Source: Lycium barbarum
Taxonomy: Eukaryota > Streptophyta > Magnoliopsida > Solanales > Solanaceae
Direction: 5' to 3'
Length of the DNA stretch: 64,000 bases
NCBI RefSeq assembly: GCF_019175385.1
Contig: NC_083338.1
Span: forward strand, 67,836,712-67,900,711
Shown: piece after piece, positions 44,031 to 55,439 of the stretch
Layout: the number at the start of each line of letters is the position of its first letter
How positions within the stretch are numbered: the first letter of the stretch is position 1
Program-made: the position numbers and the translations under genes
Notes under the pieces: generated by a model
Told to the model about the DNA's origin: nothing
Database searches by the model: none
The model's input: only the letters and a program-made list of their open reading frames with translations

Positions 44031-44596
44031 TTATCCCTTGACGGCCTTTTGTACCACGTATGTGATGTCAAATTCACTTAGTAGCATTTTCCACTTAGCC
44101 AATTTTCCAATAGGCATGGGTTGGTGGAAGATGTACTTCAGTGGATCCATCTTGGATATAAGATGAGTGGTGTATGATGACAAGTAATGCCTCAGCTTTT
44201 GGGCTACCCATGTCAAAGCACAACATGTTTTCTCTACTAGAGTGTATCTCGCCTCGCAGGTGATGAACTTCTTGCTTAGGTAATAGATCGGACGCTCTTT
44301 TTTTCCATTTTCATCGTGTTGTCCTAACACACATCTGAAGGCATTATCTGATACCGACAGGTATAGCAGTAGCGGACTTCCAAGTCTTGGAGGTACTAAG
44401 ACCGGTGGATTGTAAAGGTACTTCTTGATGGTGTCGAATGCTTTCTGACATTCCTCACTCCATTCTGTTGGTGCGTCTTTCTTCAGCAATTTGAGTATAG
44501 GTTCCACAATTACGGTGGACTGGGCTATGAACTGCCCAACGTAATTCAATCTTCCTAGGAAACTCATAACCTCCTTCTTAGTCATTGGAGGTGGTA
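44031..44596 (-). pseudogene. Ogre RT C-terminal part and first RNase H, long open fragment
   Basis: About 188 codons are open. KKEVMSFLGRLNYVGQFIAQ (RT thumb/connection) is followed by PILKLLKKDAPTEWSEECQK, PPVLVPPRLGSPLLLYL, AFRCVLGQHDE, PIYYLSKKF and ALTWVAQKLRHYLSSYTTHL. This order and wording is that of Ogre-type pol. The RNase H here lacks the catalytic residues of a full domain, consistent with its degenerate role in this clade. A solo LTR insertion at 44597 separates it from the RT N-terminal part beyond 47004. Confidence 0.9.
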
Positions 44597-44963
44597 TGTT
44601 ACACCTCAAAAATTTCGGATTTTATTGCCTTGTGAGTAGGCTAATGTAAGCTTAAGATGAACATGAAATCCATACGAGATTAAGGAAAGTATTAGATAGC
44701 TTAAAGTGCATACTATAAGATTTTGAAGTTATATGAATATGTGAAATTTAGTTTGTTGAAGGAAGTGAAATGTAAGTCGTGTTCGGAAAGGTTTTCGCTA
44801 TAATCGAGCTAATATTAGTTTGGTAATGTCTTGAGGGGCTGCTATAGGGCCTATTGTATGGTTAATGGAGTGTTATGTAAGTGCCAAGAAGGTTCCATGA
44901 GGATTGGAAGTCAAACGAATCAATGAGAGAAAGTTTCGCAAAAACTGCGAGTTATACGACCAC

Positions 44964-45081
44964 TTATACGGTCCGTATAACTTTATACGGTCCGTATAAG
45001 GAGGGTCCATATAACTTGACCTCAACAGAGAGGGTCACTTTCTTGGTGGTGTTATACGGTCCACTTATACGGACCGTATAA
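44964..45081 (+). repeat. Palindromes TTATACGGNCCGTATAA in solo LTR 44597
   Basis: Perfect or near-perfect palindromes at 44964-44980, 44984-44998 and 45065-45081, plus half-sites. The last ends 27 bases before the TATA box. Confidence 0.9.
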
Positions 45082-45108
45082 GTCCATCGGGCAGAATATT
45101 TATATTTT

Positions 45109-45118
45109 GTATAAATAG
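45109..45118 (+). promoter_or_regulatory. TATA box of solo LTR 44597
   Basis: GTATAAATAGAGGGCTC is a textbook plant TATA box, located between the palindrome cluster and the leader that ends in the donor-like site about 245 bases later. Confidence 0.75.
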
Positions 45119-47004
45119 AGGGCTCTTGTTCTTTTATTTCATTTTTCATTTTCCACAAGTCTTGAGAGCTCAAAACCCTTCTCCAAGCATATTCCACTCC
45201 AATCCAAGAGAAAACAAAGATCAAGAGGCAAGAATCAAAGTGTTCATGTGTTAGAAGGCTTCCTAGGGTTAGTAGACTACAAGAGATTCTTGAGTATTGA
45301 CGCTAGGGTTTTCACCCAAGTTGATAGCTGCTCCACAGCTCATTCCCATGAGATAAAAGGTTAGTTTTCATCCTCATTTCAAGTTATCATGAATGCTTGG
45401 TTGTTGAAGAACTTGGGTAGAAGAAGAAAGTAGAAAATGAGGGCTCAATGTAACTTTTATGATTTTTTTGAGTAGTAAGATAACGTGAATCATGATTCTT
45501 AGTATAATATAGATATAATTTTGTTATGAAAGGTAGTGATAGTGATAAGGAAGCATTGTATGAAAATGTGCTAAAATGGGTGTGAGGTTGTTGGTATAAG
45601 TTGAACATAAGGATGAATTTTGAAGGCCTAATGGAATGTGATTACTTGGTTACGGTATTGTGGGTGTATTATGGATGTTTGGGAGTTGTTTTGTAATATG
45701 GAGGAAGTTGATGAAATACGGGAAATGCTTCCCAATTTTCATTAGATCATGAATTATTCTAGTTTGATTTTAAGAGTGTCATTAAAGCTTAACCATGGTA
45801 TGAATCCTTCTAAATGTAGACTGTTCAAGCTTTGACGGTGGACGTTAAGTAGTTAAGAAGACAAAGAGTTATGTAAGGCTAACCCTTCTTTCATTAAGGC
45901 ATGTTTCTTTGCTATATATCCTTTCATGAGTTCCATAATGTCCTCCAAATGACTATATCTCTAAGATTACCAAAGCTCATGATTCTCGATACTTTCACGA
46001 TACTAGTACCTCCTTTATAAGATAGTTGATCCTCCAAGGATAGATGTAACGAAAATGATGATAGCAATGATGTTGGCGATACTTATGGACTTTTATGTAT
46101 ACTTGTCTAAGTATGTATGACTATTATGTAACACCGAGCTTATATGGCCGGGTATGATACTTATTGCGCGCACATCTGCAGTTGGGTACGTATAACACTG
46201 AGCCTTGGTAGGGCCATGTATGTATAATCACCGAGCCTTTTCATGGCCGGGTATTCGAATCACCGAACCTTTGTGACCGGGTACGGTATAAATACGAATA
46301 CGAATATGTTATGTATGTATATATGCATGAGTAAGCATTGGAAATGGAAGGTCCCTATGAAAGACAAGTAAGTAAATATGATGATGGCCACTAGAGGTAC
46401 AAAGGTCTCTATTACCTCCTGATTCTTCTATCTTATGCTATTTCTTGCGCCATTTCTTATGCTCCTACTATGATGTTGATTATTCTTTACATACTCAGTA
46501 CATTATTCGTACTGACGTCCTTTTATTTGTGGACGCTGCGTCATGCCCGCAGGTGGACAGGGAGACAGGCTTGATCCATAGATTTCTTATTCAGGGACTG
46601 CATAGAGGAGCTCCATTTCATCTGGAGCTACAACTTTTGGGTATTATTCTTTTGTGTACATGCATATGGGCATGGCGGGGTCCTGTCCCGCCTATACGAT
46701 GTTACATACTCTTCTTAGAGGCTCGTAGACAGTTGTGTATAGGTAGATGTCTTGCAGCCTTGTCGGCTCATATTTTGTATATCATTTTGGTAGCCTCGTC
46801 AGCTTGTGTATATGGATATGGGCATTGTTTTTTATGATGATATAAATGCGTCGTTACCCAACGAGATTAGTACTATTGATCATGAAAATTATGAGTGAGC
46901 CATGTGGTCCACCTAGAGGTGAATGTGAAATTACAATAAGAGGTGCCCGGGTGGGTTAGCACCGGGTGCCCGTCATGGCCCTCTGGTTGGGTCATGACAT
47001 GGTA

Positions 47005-47870
47005 ACTCTTGGATAGTTTTGATCATTGATGGATATGCCCCTTCGACTGACTATAAACCCAAGCAATTTATCGGCAGGTACTCTAAATGCACATTTTGCC
47101 GGGTACAGCTTCAGATTGAATTTTTGGAGCCTGTCAAAAGACTTCTGTAAATGTGTAGTGTGCTCAGAGCTTTCCCTTTACTTGATAATGACATCGTCCA
47201 CGTATACTTTAATTTCCTTGTGGATCATATCATGTAAAATGGTGGTCATAGCCCTCATGTAAGTGGCGCCGACATTCTTGAGGCCGAATGACCTCGGTAA
47301 TGATACACTCCCCATGGAGTGATAAAGGCTGTTTTTTCCGCATCTTCCTCGCTCATCAAAATTTGATGGTATCCTGCGAAGCAATCCACAAACGATTGTA
47401 ACTCGTGTTTTTTGCAATTGTCGATGAGTATGTGGATATTCAGAAGTGGGAAGTTGTCCTTGGACTTGCACCATTAAGGTCACAGTAATCCACGCAGATT
47501 CGGATTTTCCAGTCTTTCTTTGGCATGGGCATGATGTTGGCCAACCATGTTGGGTACGAGGTTACTTCCACTACTCCGAACTTAGTCTTTTTTTCCACCT
47601 CATCTTTGATTCGGATGCTTAAATCCAATTTAAACGGTCTGGTTTTTTTTTAACTGGAGCAAAACCTTCATTTATGGGTAATCTACGGGTCACTATGTCG
47701 GTGCTTAACCCAAGCATGCCAGCATATAACCAGGCGAAGATATCCACATACTCTCTCAGCAACTCCATTAACTCTTCTTTTTGGGGCGATTCCAGATGCA
47801 CGCTTATCCTGGTTTCTTTGACCATTTCTTGATCTCCTAGATTAATTACTTCTGTTTTATCTAGGTTAGG
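47005..47870 (-). pseudogene. Ogre RT N-terminal part, broken
   Basis: On the minus strand come MVKETRISVHL and LLREYVDIFAW (47825-47740), SIRIKDEVEKKTKFGVVEVTSYPTWLANIMPMPKK (in part) and RICVDYCDLN (47620-47480), then HELQSFVDCFAGYHQILMSEEDAEKTAF, and the active site VYVDDVIIK with YVDD at 47193-47204. The catalytic aspartates are present but frame shifts and stops (near 47640, 47480, 47270) break the reading. In the solo-LTR-free order it is followed by 44596-44031. Confidence 0.88.
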
Positions 47871-48528
47871 TTTTTACTCGTTCTCGAACTGTTCTACTTC
47901 TTCCACGAGACCCTCAGGTAACATGGTTTCCTCATCATACTCTCCGTACTTGTTTTCATTTGTGTTACTTGAATCACTTGTTTTACGACATGTCATGACA
48001 TTTAAGGTTGTTTTATTGTTATTATTACTGAAAAAGTAAGGCAAAGCAAGGTCAGAATAAAACATATGCATAAGTAAAAAAAAAGTTATTTTTTCTCATA
48101 AACTGAGGTCCCATTAATTTAATAAAAAGCAGTACAAACTGTAGTCCTGACTCAAATCAACATCGAGTCATTTTGTTACACCTCGAAAAATTTTCCGTTA
48201 ATGCACGGTGAATAGACTAACGAAGGGCACGAGGTATACGATATTTCTATAAGTAAGAAATGACATTTGATGACCCTAATTAAGATTTCAAAGACATTCG
48301 GAGTAAGAGAAGAATGTTTGCCAAGAGAGGGCAAGGCATACGATGTGTATCGGAAAGGATTTACGGGTAACAAGTTAATGATGATTTAATAGCATCTTGG
48401 AGAAAAATTATAATGTCCCTTAGAATCGTTAATGAGGTGTTAAACAAGTATCAAGAAGGTTCCATAAGGATTGGAGATCAAACGAACTGACGAGAACAAG
48501 ATTAGAAAGAAGATGGGTTCCACGGCGG

Positions 48529-48842
48529 ATTATACGGTCTGTATAATTTCATACGGTCCGTATAATGGTCCGCAGAATCGTCACAGTGAAGTCCCTCACT
48601 GGTGATATTATACGGTCACTTATACGGGCTGTAAAGTTATACGGCCCGTATAATGTGCCGTATAATGGCCACAGAGGCGATATGTTGAAGAGGTGATTTC
48701 ACGGTCACTTATACGGACCGTATAAAGTTATACGGCCCGTATAATGTTCCGTACAATGGTCACAGAATCGAGAGGTTAAAGGGGCGATTTCACGGTCACT
48801 TATACGGACCGTATAAGTGTAGACGGACTGTATAAGTGTCTA
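48529..48842 (+). repeat. Extended TATACGGNCCGTATA palindrome array
   Basis: About ten full or half sites, including ATACGGTCCGTAT, TTATACGGCCCGTATAA (two copies) and TTATACGGACCGTATAA (two copies). A unit of about 110 bases starting GATTTCACGGTCACTTATAC is partly duplicated (48695 and 48786). Confidence 0.9.
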
Positions 48843-49975
48843 TATAATTTCCCGACAGATCAGATTTCCACGTTATTAAAAAGGGACCAAGTTCATTATT
48901 TCATTTCATTTTTCATCCACACTTCAAGAACTCTCTAGAAACCCTCTCCACTCTTCATCCATAAGAACACAAGAGAAATTTGTGATCAACTTCATCAAAC
49001 TAAGCAAACCAAGTGTAAGGAACTCATTAGAGATCATCCAAGTCAAGAAATCTCATTGGAGGTGAACTAGGGTTTTGGCTCAAGTGAAGTATTTCCACCC
49101 AAAGCTTATTCCTACAACATCTAAGGTAAGTTTTATGATATTTCCATGTTATTTAAGGTATTGAGAAGTTGAGACACTTGGATTGTGAAAGGAGATAGAA
49201 AATGGGTCATGAATGTGGGAATAGTATCATTTTTTAGTAATAGCTTGGGTTGAGTGATGATTCTTGATATGTTAGGATTATAATTATGTTATAAAAGATA
49301 TTGAGAACATGAGATAAACATTGTATATGAGCGAATGTAATAGTGTGCTATGACCATGGATATGGATGATTGGAAGTGAATTGAGAAGTAAAGATAATGT
49401 AGGTGAATAAAGACTATTGTTATGATGTTGTGAATGTTATTATTGATGTTTGGGAGTTGATGTATGATATGAAGGAAGTCGAATAAATAAAGGAGATGTT
49501 GTCCAATTTTCTCTAGCTTTAGTCATGTATGCTAAGTTATCGATTTTCTAATGATAGTATAACTCTAATGAAGGTAGAAACGTGAGCATTGAAGGAGAAC
49601 GTGCAAGTGATAGAATAGTTGAACGGAAAGGTATGTAAGGCTAACCCTTCTTTCATAAGGCATGGTTCCTTGACCAAATATCTAATCTTCTATAAGCCTA
49701 TGATGTCCTCCAAATGATGCTATCTTCAAAAGCTACTAAACTCATGATTCTCAATATGTTACGATTGTACTAAATTCCTCATATGACGAGTAATCCTATA
49801 AGGATAGATGTAATGAACGACGATAATAGTGATAACAATAATGATGACGATGATAATGGTGATGATAATAATGATGACGATGATAATAGTGATGACGTTA
49901 AAGATGTTTATGGGCTTTTATGTATATGTGCCTATGTATGGCTATTATGAAACCCCGAGCTTATATGGTCGGGTA

Positions 49976-49977
<2 letters not shown>

Positions 49978-50006
<29 letters not shown>
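49978..50006. repeat. TA microsatellite in solo LTR 48174
   Basis: About 14 TA units in the second half of the interrupted LTR. Confidence 0.9.
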
Positions 50007-50008
<2 letters not shown>

Positions 50009-50071
50009 GCGCGCACCACTGCAGTTGGGTACGGATAACCCTGAGCCTTGGTAGGGCCAGGTATGTGTAAC

Positions 50072-53000
50072 TGTTATATCCCGTGTTTTCGCACATTTGG
50101 AAAATTAGAAATAATCTTGACTTGTATGAAATAAAGTCATAACTGATTACATTTAGCACATGAGTTGTTTGTGAAAGAATATTAATGTGGAAGTGTCGAG
50201 GGAGACTAAGGGCAATTTTGGAATTTTGGAAATTAGTTTCGGGAATTAAAAAAAACGTGGACTATATGTCATTGGGCCAAAAATGGAAATGAAAAACATG
50301 AGGCCCAATGTTGCTAGGGGTGGCCGGCCAAGCTCTTGGTCTTGGCCCAATTCCACTTAGTTGATCATGTGCTTAGTCATGTGATCAACAAGTATATACA
50401 TGGATAAAGACTAAGATAATTCAAGAACTTAGAAAACAAGAAAAACAAGAGAAAGAAGAGAAGAGGGTTTCGGGTTTGGTGTGGAAAATTCACCACCAAA
50501 AATCTTGATCTAAAAATTTTTCTCTTGTGATTTCCTTACTAAGTTGAGTACCCTTTTCAACTTGGTGTAGTTGGGTTGGAGAGAGAAGCATTAAATTCAT
50601 CAAAGTGACCATACATTCAAGTGAAGAAGAGTGAGGCAAAAGGTAAGAAATTATCCCTTGTTCTTGTGTTATGAAGTCATGTTTATGTTGTAGTATGTAG
50701 AAATGAATGGATTGTATGGAAATATGGAAGTTTGCAAAGTGGGTAGGAGATATAGTATATGGTCGTGTGTGTATATATGTTGTATAATTATGGTAAGTTG
50801 AAATTATGTCATATTCTAGTTGTGATTGTGGTAAAATGCATATTGGGAATGAAAGTTGAATGAATTTGATAGAAGTTGTGAGTGGGGTGTTTGGCCGTGT
50901 GGTTTGGAGTGTGTGGAATGGAAATGGATTAAATTTGTTTAATGTGTTAGTTGTGTTATTATGATGCTTGCAATGTATATGGAGATAAAATGATATAAGT
51001 TTGTATTGAAATGGAATGTAGGAGCTTATGTCGCTTTAGTATGATTTTACGACATTATGAAAAATGAAGTTATTAGGTTGCTAATTATGATGATCATTGA
51101 TAGATTTGGAAGTTGGAAACATGTTATGAATATGTATGCCAAAGATTAGAAGTTTTGAATGAGTTATGACTTTGGCGGAAAGTTTGTATATTATGTATAT
51201 CGTGTGTATAATTTAAGGAAACGATATGAAATGCTTCTAAACTATGTTGTGGTGATCTAGATTGATAATGAATGTGAAATCTTTGAGATTAGTTTGAAAG
51301 TTAAGGTTAAAGTGAAGGTTATGACATTGTATTGAAAAGATGGCTAAATAAGTTATATTGCGTTTATAGTGATTGTTGTTGTTGTTGATGTTTGTTGTTG
51401 GGTTGTTGTTGATGGTTTTGAACCGAGTTTAATTCTCGGGGGTGCTATATGTATAGGGGAGGTGCTGCCGAAATTTCGATAGACATATATGAGTTAAGTT
51501 GAATTCGTAGCATCAATAACTCACAATTGGTAAATGTGACCATTTGCAGATTGTCGACGAAACGGGGAGTGAGCTTGGATAGGCGTGCAAAGCTCAAAAG
51601 GTATGTAAAGCTACCCCGATTCTTCTTTTGGCATGCCTAAGTGTATTAGAATCGGATTCGGGCCTCAAAAGACTTTCTGCCCATCGGAATCCGCAATTGA
51701 AAATCTCGCTTTTTCCTTCAGTAAGATTGAGCCCTTTTGGTTTGTATTCTTGATAATCATGCAAACTTTCCCTAAACTACTTGGAAACCTATAGAATGTC
51801 CGTATAACCTTTGTAGGTGACCCCATAAGCTTAAAATATGTAATTTGAGCCCACCGCCTTGCTTGTCCCGAGGTGGGCCCACTATTCCCGGTTTTGCCCT
51901 TATTGTACTTAAGTCTTATATTCGAGCGGTTTTTGAAAGAAATGTTTGGACTACCATTCTAATTACCTAACAAACATTGTTTCAAATATTCCATTAAGTC
52001 TGATAACCTGTTTTGACACTCGGAACGATTTCAGAAAGGTTATACTTTTGTAATTCATTATGATACCCGAAACTCATTTATTATGATCCCTTCCGACCTC
52101 ATTGGATCGGTTTGTCTTTGATATGCCTCATCGAGTCTATGGAAACATTTATGGTATTTTAATTGCATTAGTCTCTCACTACTCCACTCGTGGATGCCCC
52201 AATGTTTCCCACACTGAGCCCGGGCCAGGATATGTTGTCAAGCGTGATCCTTTGCATTGTTCGCCGTGCCTCGATGTGAGGGGGCAGGTATACGCGTACA
52301 TGGGTTTGTGGAGTATGCTGTGCCATGTACGCTTGTTCTGATATGATTTGCTATGGCCATCTGATATGACATATTATGTTACGGGGTTATGCCCCTATTT
52401 TGATTCTTCTGTGTTGTGGCACCAGCGTCGGGAGGGTGGCCACGTTCTGTCTGCCGAGCCCCTTGGCAGGGGCCGGATTTAAAATGACATATGTTTCTGT
52501 ACACACTCTGCATGTTTTGGAAATATGTATTTGATACTTTGGATTTTCTACTCACTTTTCTGTACGTTATGTACCAGTTATGATTCTGTTTCTGTAATCC
52601 AGGCTTTACATATTCAGTACATATTTCGTACTGACCCCCTTTCTTCGGGGGCTGCGTTTTTATGCCGCGCAGGTACAGACGACAGGTTTGCTGATCCGTC
52701 CGCTTAGCATCTTATTCTGCTATTTTGGAGCGCTCTCTTATCCAGAGCCCATCTTTTGGTATAGTCTGTCACTACTGTATATATATATATTCTCGTTCAT
52801 GGGTACGGCGGGGCCCTGTCCCGTCATATGATTCTGTCGGTCTGTTTAGAGGTCTGGGGACATGTTTGTGGGTTGGGGTCTTTCTGTACAGATGCGGGTA
52901 TATGTTGTGTTTGGGCGATCCCATTCGCCGCGGCGGCCGGTCCGCATATGTTTAAATGCTGCTTTGTTGGCCCTGTGTGGTCTTTTGTTGGTATTTTCTG

Positions 53001-53204
53001 TGCGCAGGGTTATTTTGGATAGTCTGTAAAACAAAGGAAACTCTGCCGAAATTTTTCTGGAAATTATCTAACTTCGAAATACAGCCTTATCGGCTTTTGC
53101 TATATACTTGAATGTGTTGGATAAATATTGATATAGCATTTGATAAATGTGTTTGGGTGCCCAGATCGGGCACTAGTCACGGCCTACGGGGTTGGGTCGT
53201 GACA
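50072..53204 (+). mobile_element. Solo LTR nested in another solo LTR, perfect target duplication
   Basis: It begins TGTTATATCCCGTG and ends GTTGGGTCGTGACA, 3133 bases, with GTAAC on both sides (50067-50071 and 53205-53209). The surrounding LTR sequence (CTGAGCCTTGGTAGGGCCAG) continues across it. Inside are the donor-like AAGGTAAG (50640-50647), the CCGAAATTTCG box (51468-51478) and the double hairpin (52614-52656). It is of the family of 35568 and, on the minus strand, 3096 and 10762. Confidence 0.96.
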
Positions 53205-54066
53205 GTAACCCTGAGCCTTGGTAGGGCCAGGTATGTATAATCACCGAGCCTAGCCATGGTCGGGTACGCGAAACACCGAACCTTTCTGGTCGGGTATGCT
53301 ATGTAAATGATGTGTATGTGAATATGAATATGTGTATGAATATGAATATGAATATGAATATGTATATGAATATGATTATGGATACGAAATGTAAATGAGT
53401 ACGGATATGGATGTATGTACACAATCACGCATTAGAAATGGGAAGTCCCTATGAAAAGCGAGTAAGTGTTAGTGACAATGATACTAATATCTCCTATCCT
53501 ATACTATTTCTTATGTTGTCTATTATGCTTTCATAAAGATATTGATCATGCTTTACATACTCAGTACATTCTTCGTACTGACGTCCTTTTGTTTGTGGAC
53601 GCTGTGTCATGCCCGCAGGTGGCCAGGGAGACAGGCTTGATCCATAGCTATATTACTCAGGGACTACATAGCGGAGCTCCATTTTATTCGGAGCTATAGC
53701 TTTTGGTATTGATTCTTTTGTGTACATATTTATGGGCATAGCGGGGTCCTGTCCTGCCTATATGATATGACATACTCTCCTTAGAGGCTCGCAGACATGT
53801 GTATATAGTTAGATGTGTTTGGCTTTGTCGGCCTATATTTTGGATATCATTTTGTTAGCCTCGTCGACTTATGTATATTGATATGGGCATATTTGCTAAT
53901 GATGATATAAATGCATTGTTGTCCAATGGGATTAGTATGATTGATGGATAGAAAGTATAATTTAGCTATGTGGCTCACCCTAGATGTAAATATGAAAGTA
54001 TGATAAGAGGTGCCCGGGTGGGTTAGCACCGGATGCCCGTCGCGGCCCTCCGATTGGGTCGTGACA

Positions 54067-54383
54067 CATTTCCATTTTTAAAACATCTTGATGTAATTTA
54101 AAGTGCAAATGGTGAGTAATCGGGCCTCGACTGATTCTCGCCGATTTCGTAAAGCATTTAAATTCATCATTTCTACCGAAGAGCCAAGAGCGAGGTAGAG
54201 GTCCAGTTGGATAGTTGCTCGCCCGGATCGGCATCGCGGATAGTGGGTGTTTCCTTGCACTCTTCCAATATCACCAAGAAATCTTTTTTTTTTAATAGCA
54301 TCCCTAACCCTTCCTCAGAGTCTCTATCATCTGCATGGGAATTCAGACAATTCGGAGGACTCCTCCTCTTTCTGTTGGCTTCG
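54067..54383 (-). pseudogene. Ogre protease-RT linker, minus strand
   Basis: Reading down the minus strand, an open stretch gives DSEEGLGMLLKKK in one frame and FLVILEECKETPTIRDADPG followed by EQLSNWTSTSLLALR in the frame ending near 54150. The IRDAxPGE ... NWTSTxLL wording is that of the region after the G-patch in Ogre elements, and a related stretch (EIRHAEPGEMSSGWTSTPLF) lies at about 54984-55043 on the plus strand. So the minus-strand Ogre extends to about 54383, where orientation switches. Confidence 0.7.
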
Positions 54384-54803
54384 AAAACAAGCTACAACTT
54401 ATTGTTGGAACGACCATGGTTGCACGCCGCTGGAGTCGTGGCATCTTCGTTGCATCAGTCTCTTAAATTTATATGGGATGATCAAGAAGTCGTGATTCAC
54501 GGTAAAGGAAGTATCCATAACTATCCGGACAGTTCAGCACCGGTCATAGAAAAATTACCAAGCAATGCTGATTTTCACACCTTTGAATTAGCCATGTTAG
54601 ATCGCAGGGGGAATGATGAGGATATCCCTATGCCCCCGGTCTGCAAAATGGTTGCCACGACTATGATAAGAAATGGGGTTGAACCCGAGAAAGGTCTGGG
54701 AAGGAACTTACAGGGAATCAAAGAACCAGTGAATATACAAAATAGGAAATATCGATTTGGGGTTGGATATGAGCCATGTAAGGCAGAAAAAGAAGAAAAA
54801 TAA
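54384..54803 (+). pseudogene. Ogre protease C-terminal part and G-patch, plus strand
   Basis: One frame is open to the stop at 54803. SYNLLLERPWLHAAGVVASS (about 54390-54450) is the C-terminal half of the retroviral-type aspartic protease of Ogre-like elements; the catalytic DSG half is missing. HGKGSIHNYPDSSAPVIEKL follows, then a G-patch, MIRNGVEPEKGLGRNLQG (about 54663-54720), a glycine-rich RNA-binding motif found after the protease in some retroelements. The upstream part of the same open frame (54207-54383) belongs to the reverse-strand Ogre and is not part of the protein. Confidence 0.82.
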
Positions 54804-55266
54804 GAAGCAGAACATGGTCCAAGAGGTCCTGTTGAAATGAGAAAGCCATTTCCTCATCTATACCAGTCCTTCACAGTATGCCCATTGAGTCACAACGGCA
54901 AAAATCCAGAAAGAAGGTTTAAGGACGTTGTTTTGGGAAGAGGAGTGGGCAGCCATCATTGAAGAATGCTTTGAAGCACTAGAGATTCGTCATGCTGAGC
55001 CAGGAGAAATGTCGAGTGGATGGACTTCTACCCCGTTGTTCATCTTGTGGTAGAAAGAATGCTCACTTTTAGAAAAATGGTGAAAGTCAGCTTTGAGGCC
55101 CGGCTTATCGCCCTTTCATGCTTTTACATTTCCTTATTACGTGTTGTTCAATAATGGAAATGGCTCGATGTTCCATTCCGAGTCAGGACCACAGTTTGTA
55201 TCACTCTTTTTAAATTCCAATGAAAACGCCTCAAAGTTTGCAATAAGACAAAATTATTTTACTTTA

Positions 55267-55316
<50 letters not shown>

Positions 55317-55439
55317 ATTGAGATTGCTTTTATATGATTGATAATTGTGTTACTTTGCTTTACAGTAATAACACAGAAGCCACAAATAATGTCATGACAT
55401 GTTAGGAAACAATTAAGAATGATGATGAACAAAACAAAG
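54804..55439 (+). pseudogene. Ogre linker, plus strand, decayed, with TA run
   Basis: Readings such as KPFPHLYQSFTV, EIRHAEPGEMSSGWTSTPLF and, after the TA microsatellite at 55269-55312, NTEATNNVMTC follow the order usual in the Ogre protease-to-RT linker, with several frame changes. Nothing here looks functional. Confidence 0.65.
55269..55312. repeat. TA microsatellite
   Basis: About 22 TA units inside the decayed plus-strand Ogre linker. Confidence 0.95.

Larger units (their letters stand above)
44597..46999 (+). mobile_element. Solo LTR inside Ogre RT, perfect target duplication
   Basis: It begins TGTTACACCTCAAA and ends TGGGTCATGACA, 2403 bases, with TGGTA on both sides (44592-44596 and 47000-47004). 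It belongs to the family of 16151 and 48174. The U3 part has TTATACGGTCCGTATAA palindromes (44964-45081), a TATA box (45109-45118) and a donor-like AAGGTTAGT (45357-45365). The hairpin pair is at 46497-46540. Confidence 0.95.
48174..54066 (+). mobile_element. Solo LTR in the Ogre linker, itself interrupted
   Basis: It begins TGTTACACCTCGAAA and ends GGGTCGTGACA, with CATTT on both sides (48169-48173 and 54067-54071). The nested solo LTR at 50072-53204 splits it; own sequence is about 2755 bases. It carries an extended palindrome array (48529-48842), donor-like AAGGTAAG (49123-49130), GAATAT-type repeats near 53303-53400 and the hairpin pair (53565-53606). Confidence 0.95.

Noticed and set aside
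42131..48071. Endogenous caulimovirid rather than retrotransposon
   Set aside because: An integrase with zinc-binding and GPY motifs, a second RNase H and an LTR with polypurine tract are present; caulimovirids have no integrase or LTR.
54207..54383. N-terminal part of the 198-codon plus-strand ORF
   Set aside because: This stretch reads as Ogre linker on the opposite strand; only the part from about 54384 is protease.
54072..54383. Possible organelle DNA insertion
   Set aside because: At first unrecognised, but the minus-strand reading TIRDADPGE with NWTSTSLL places it in the Ogre linker.
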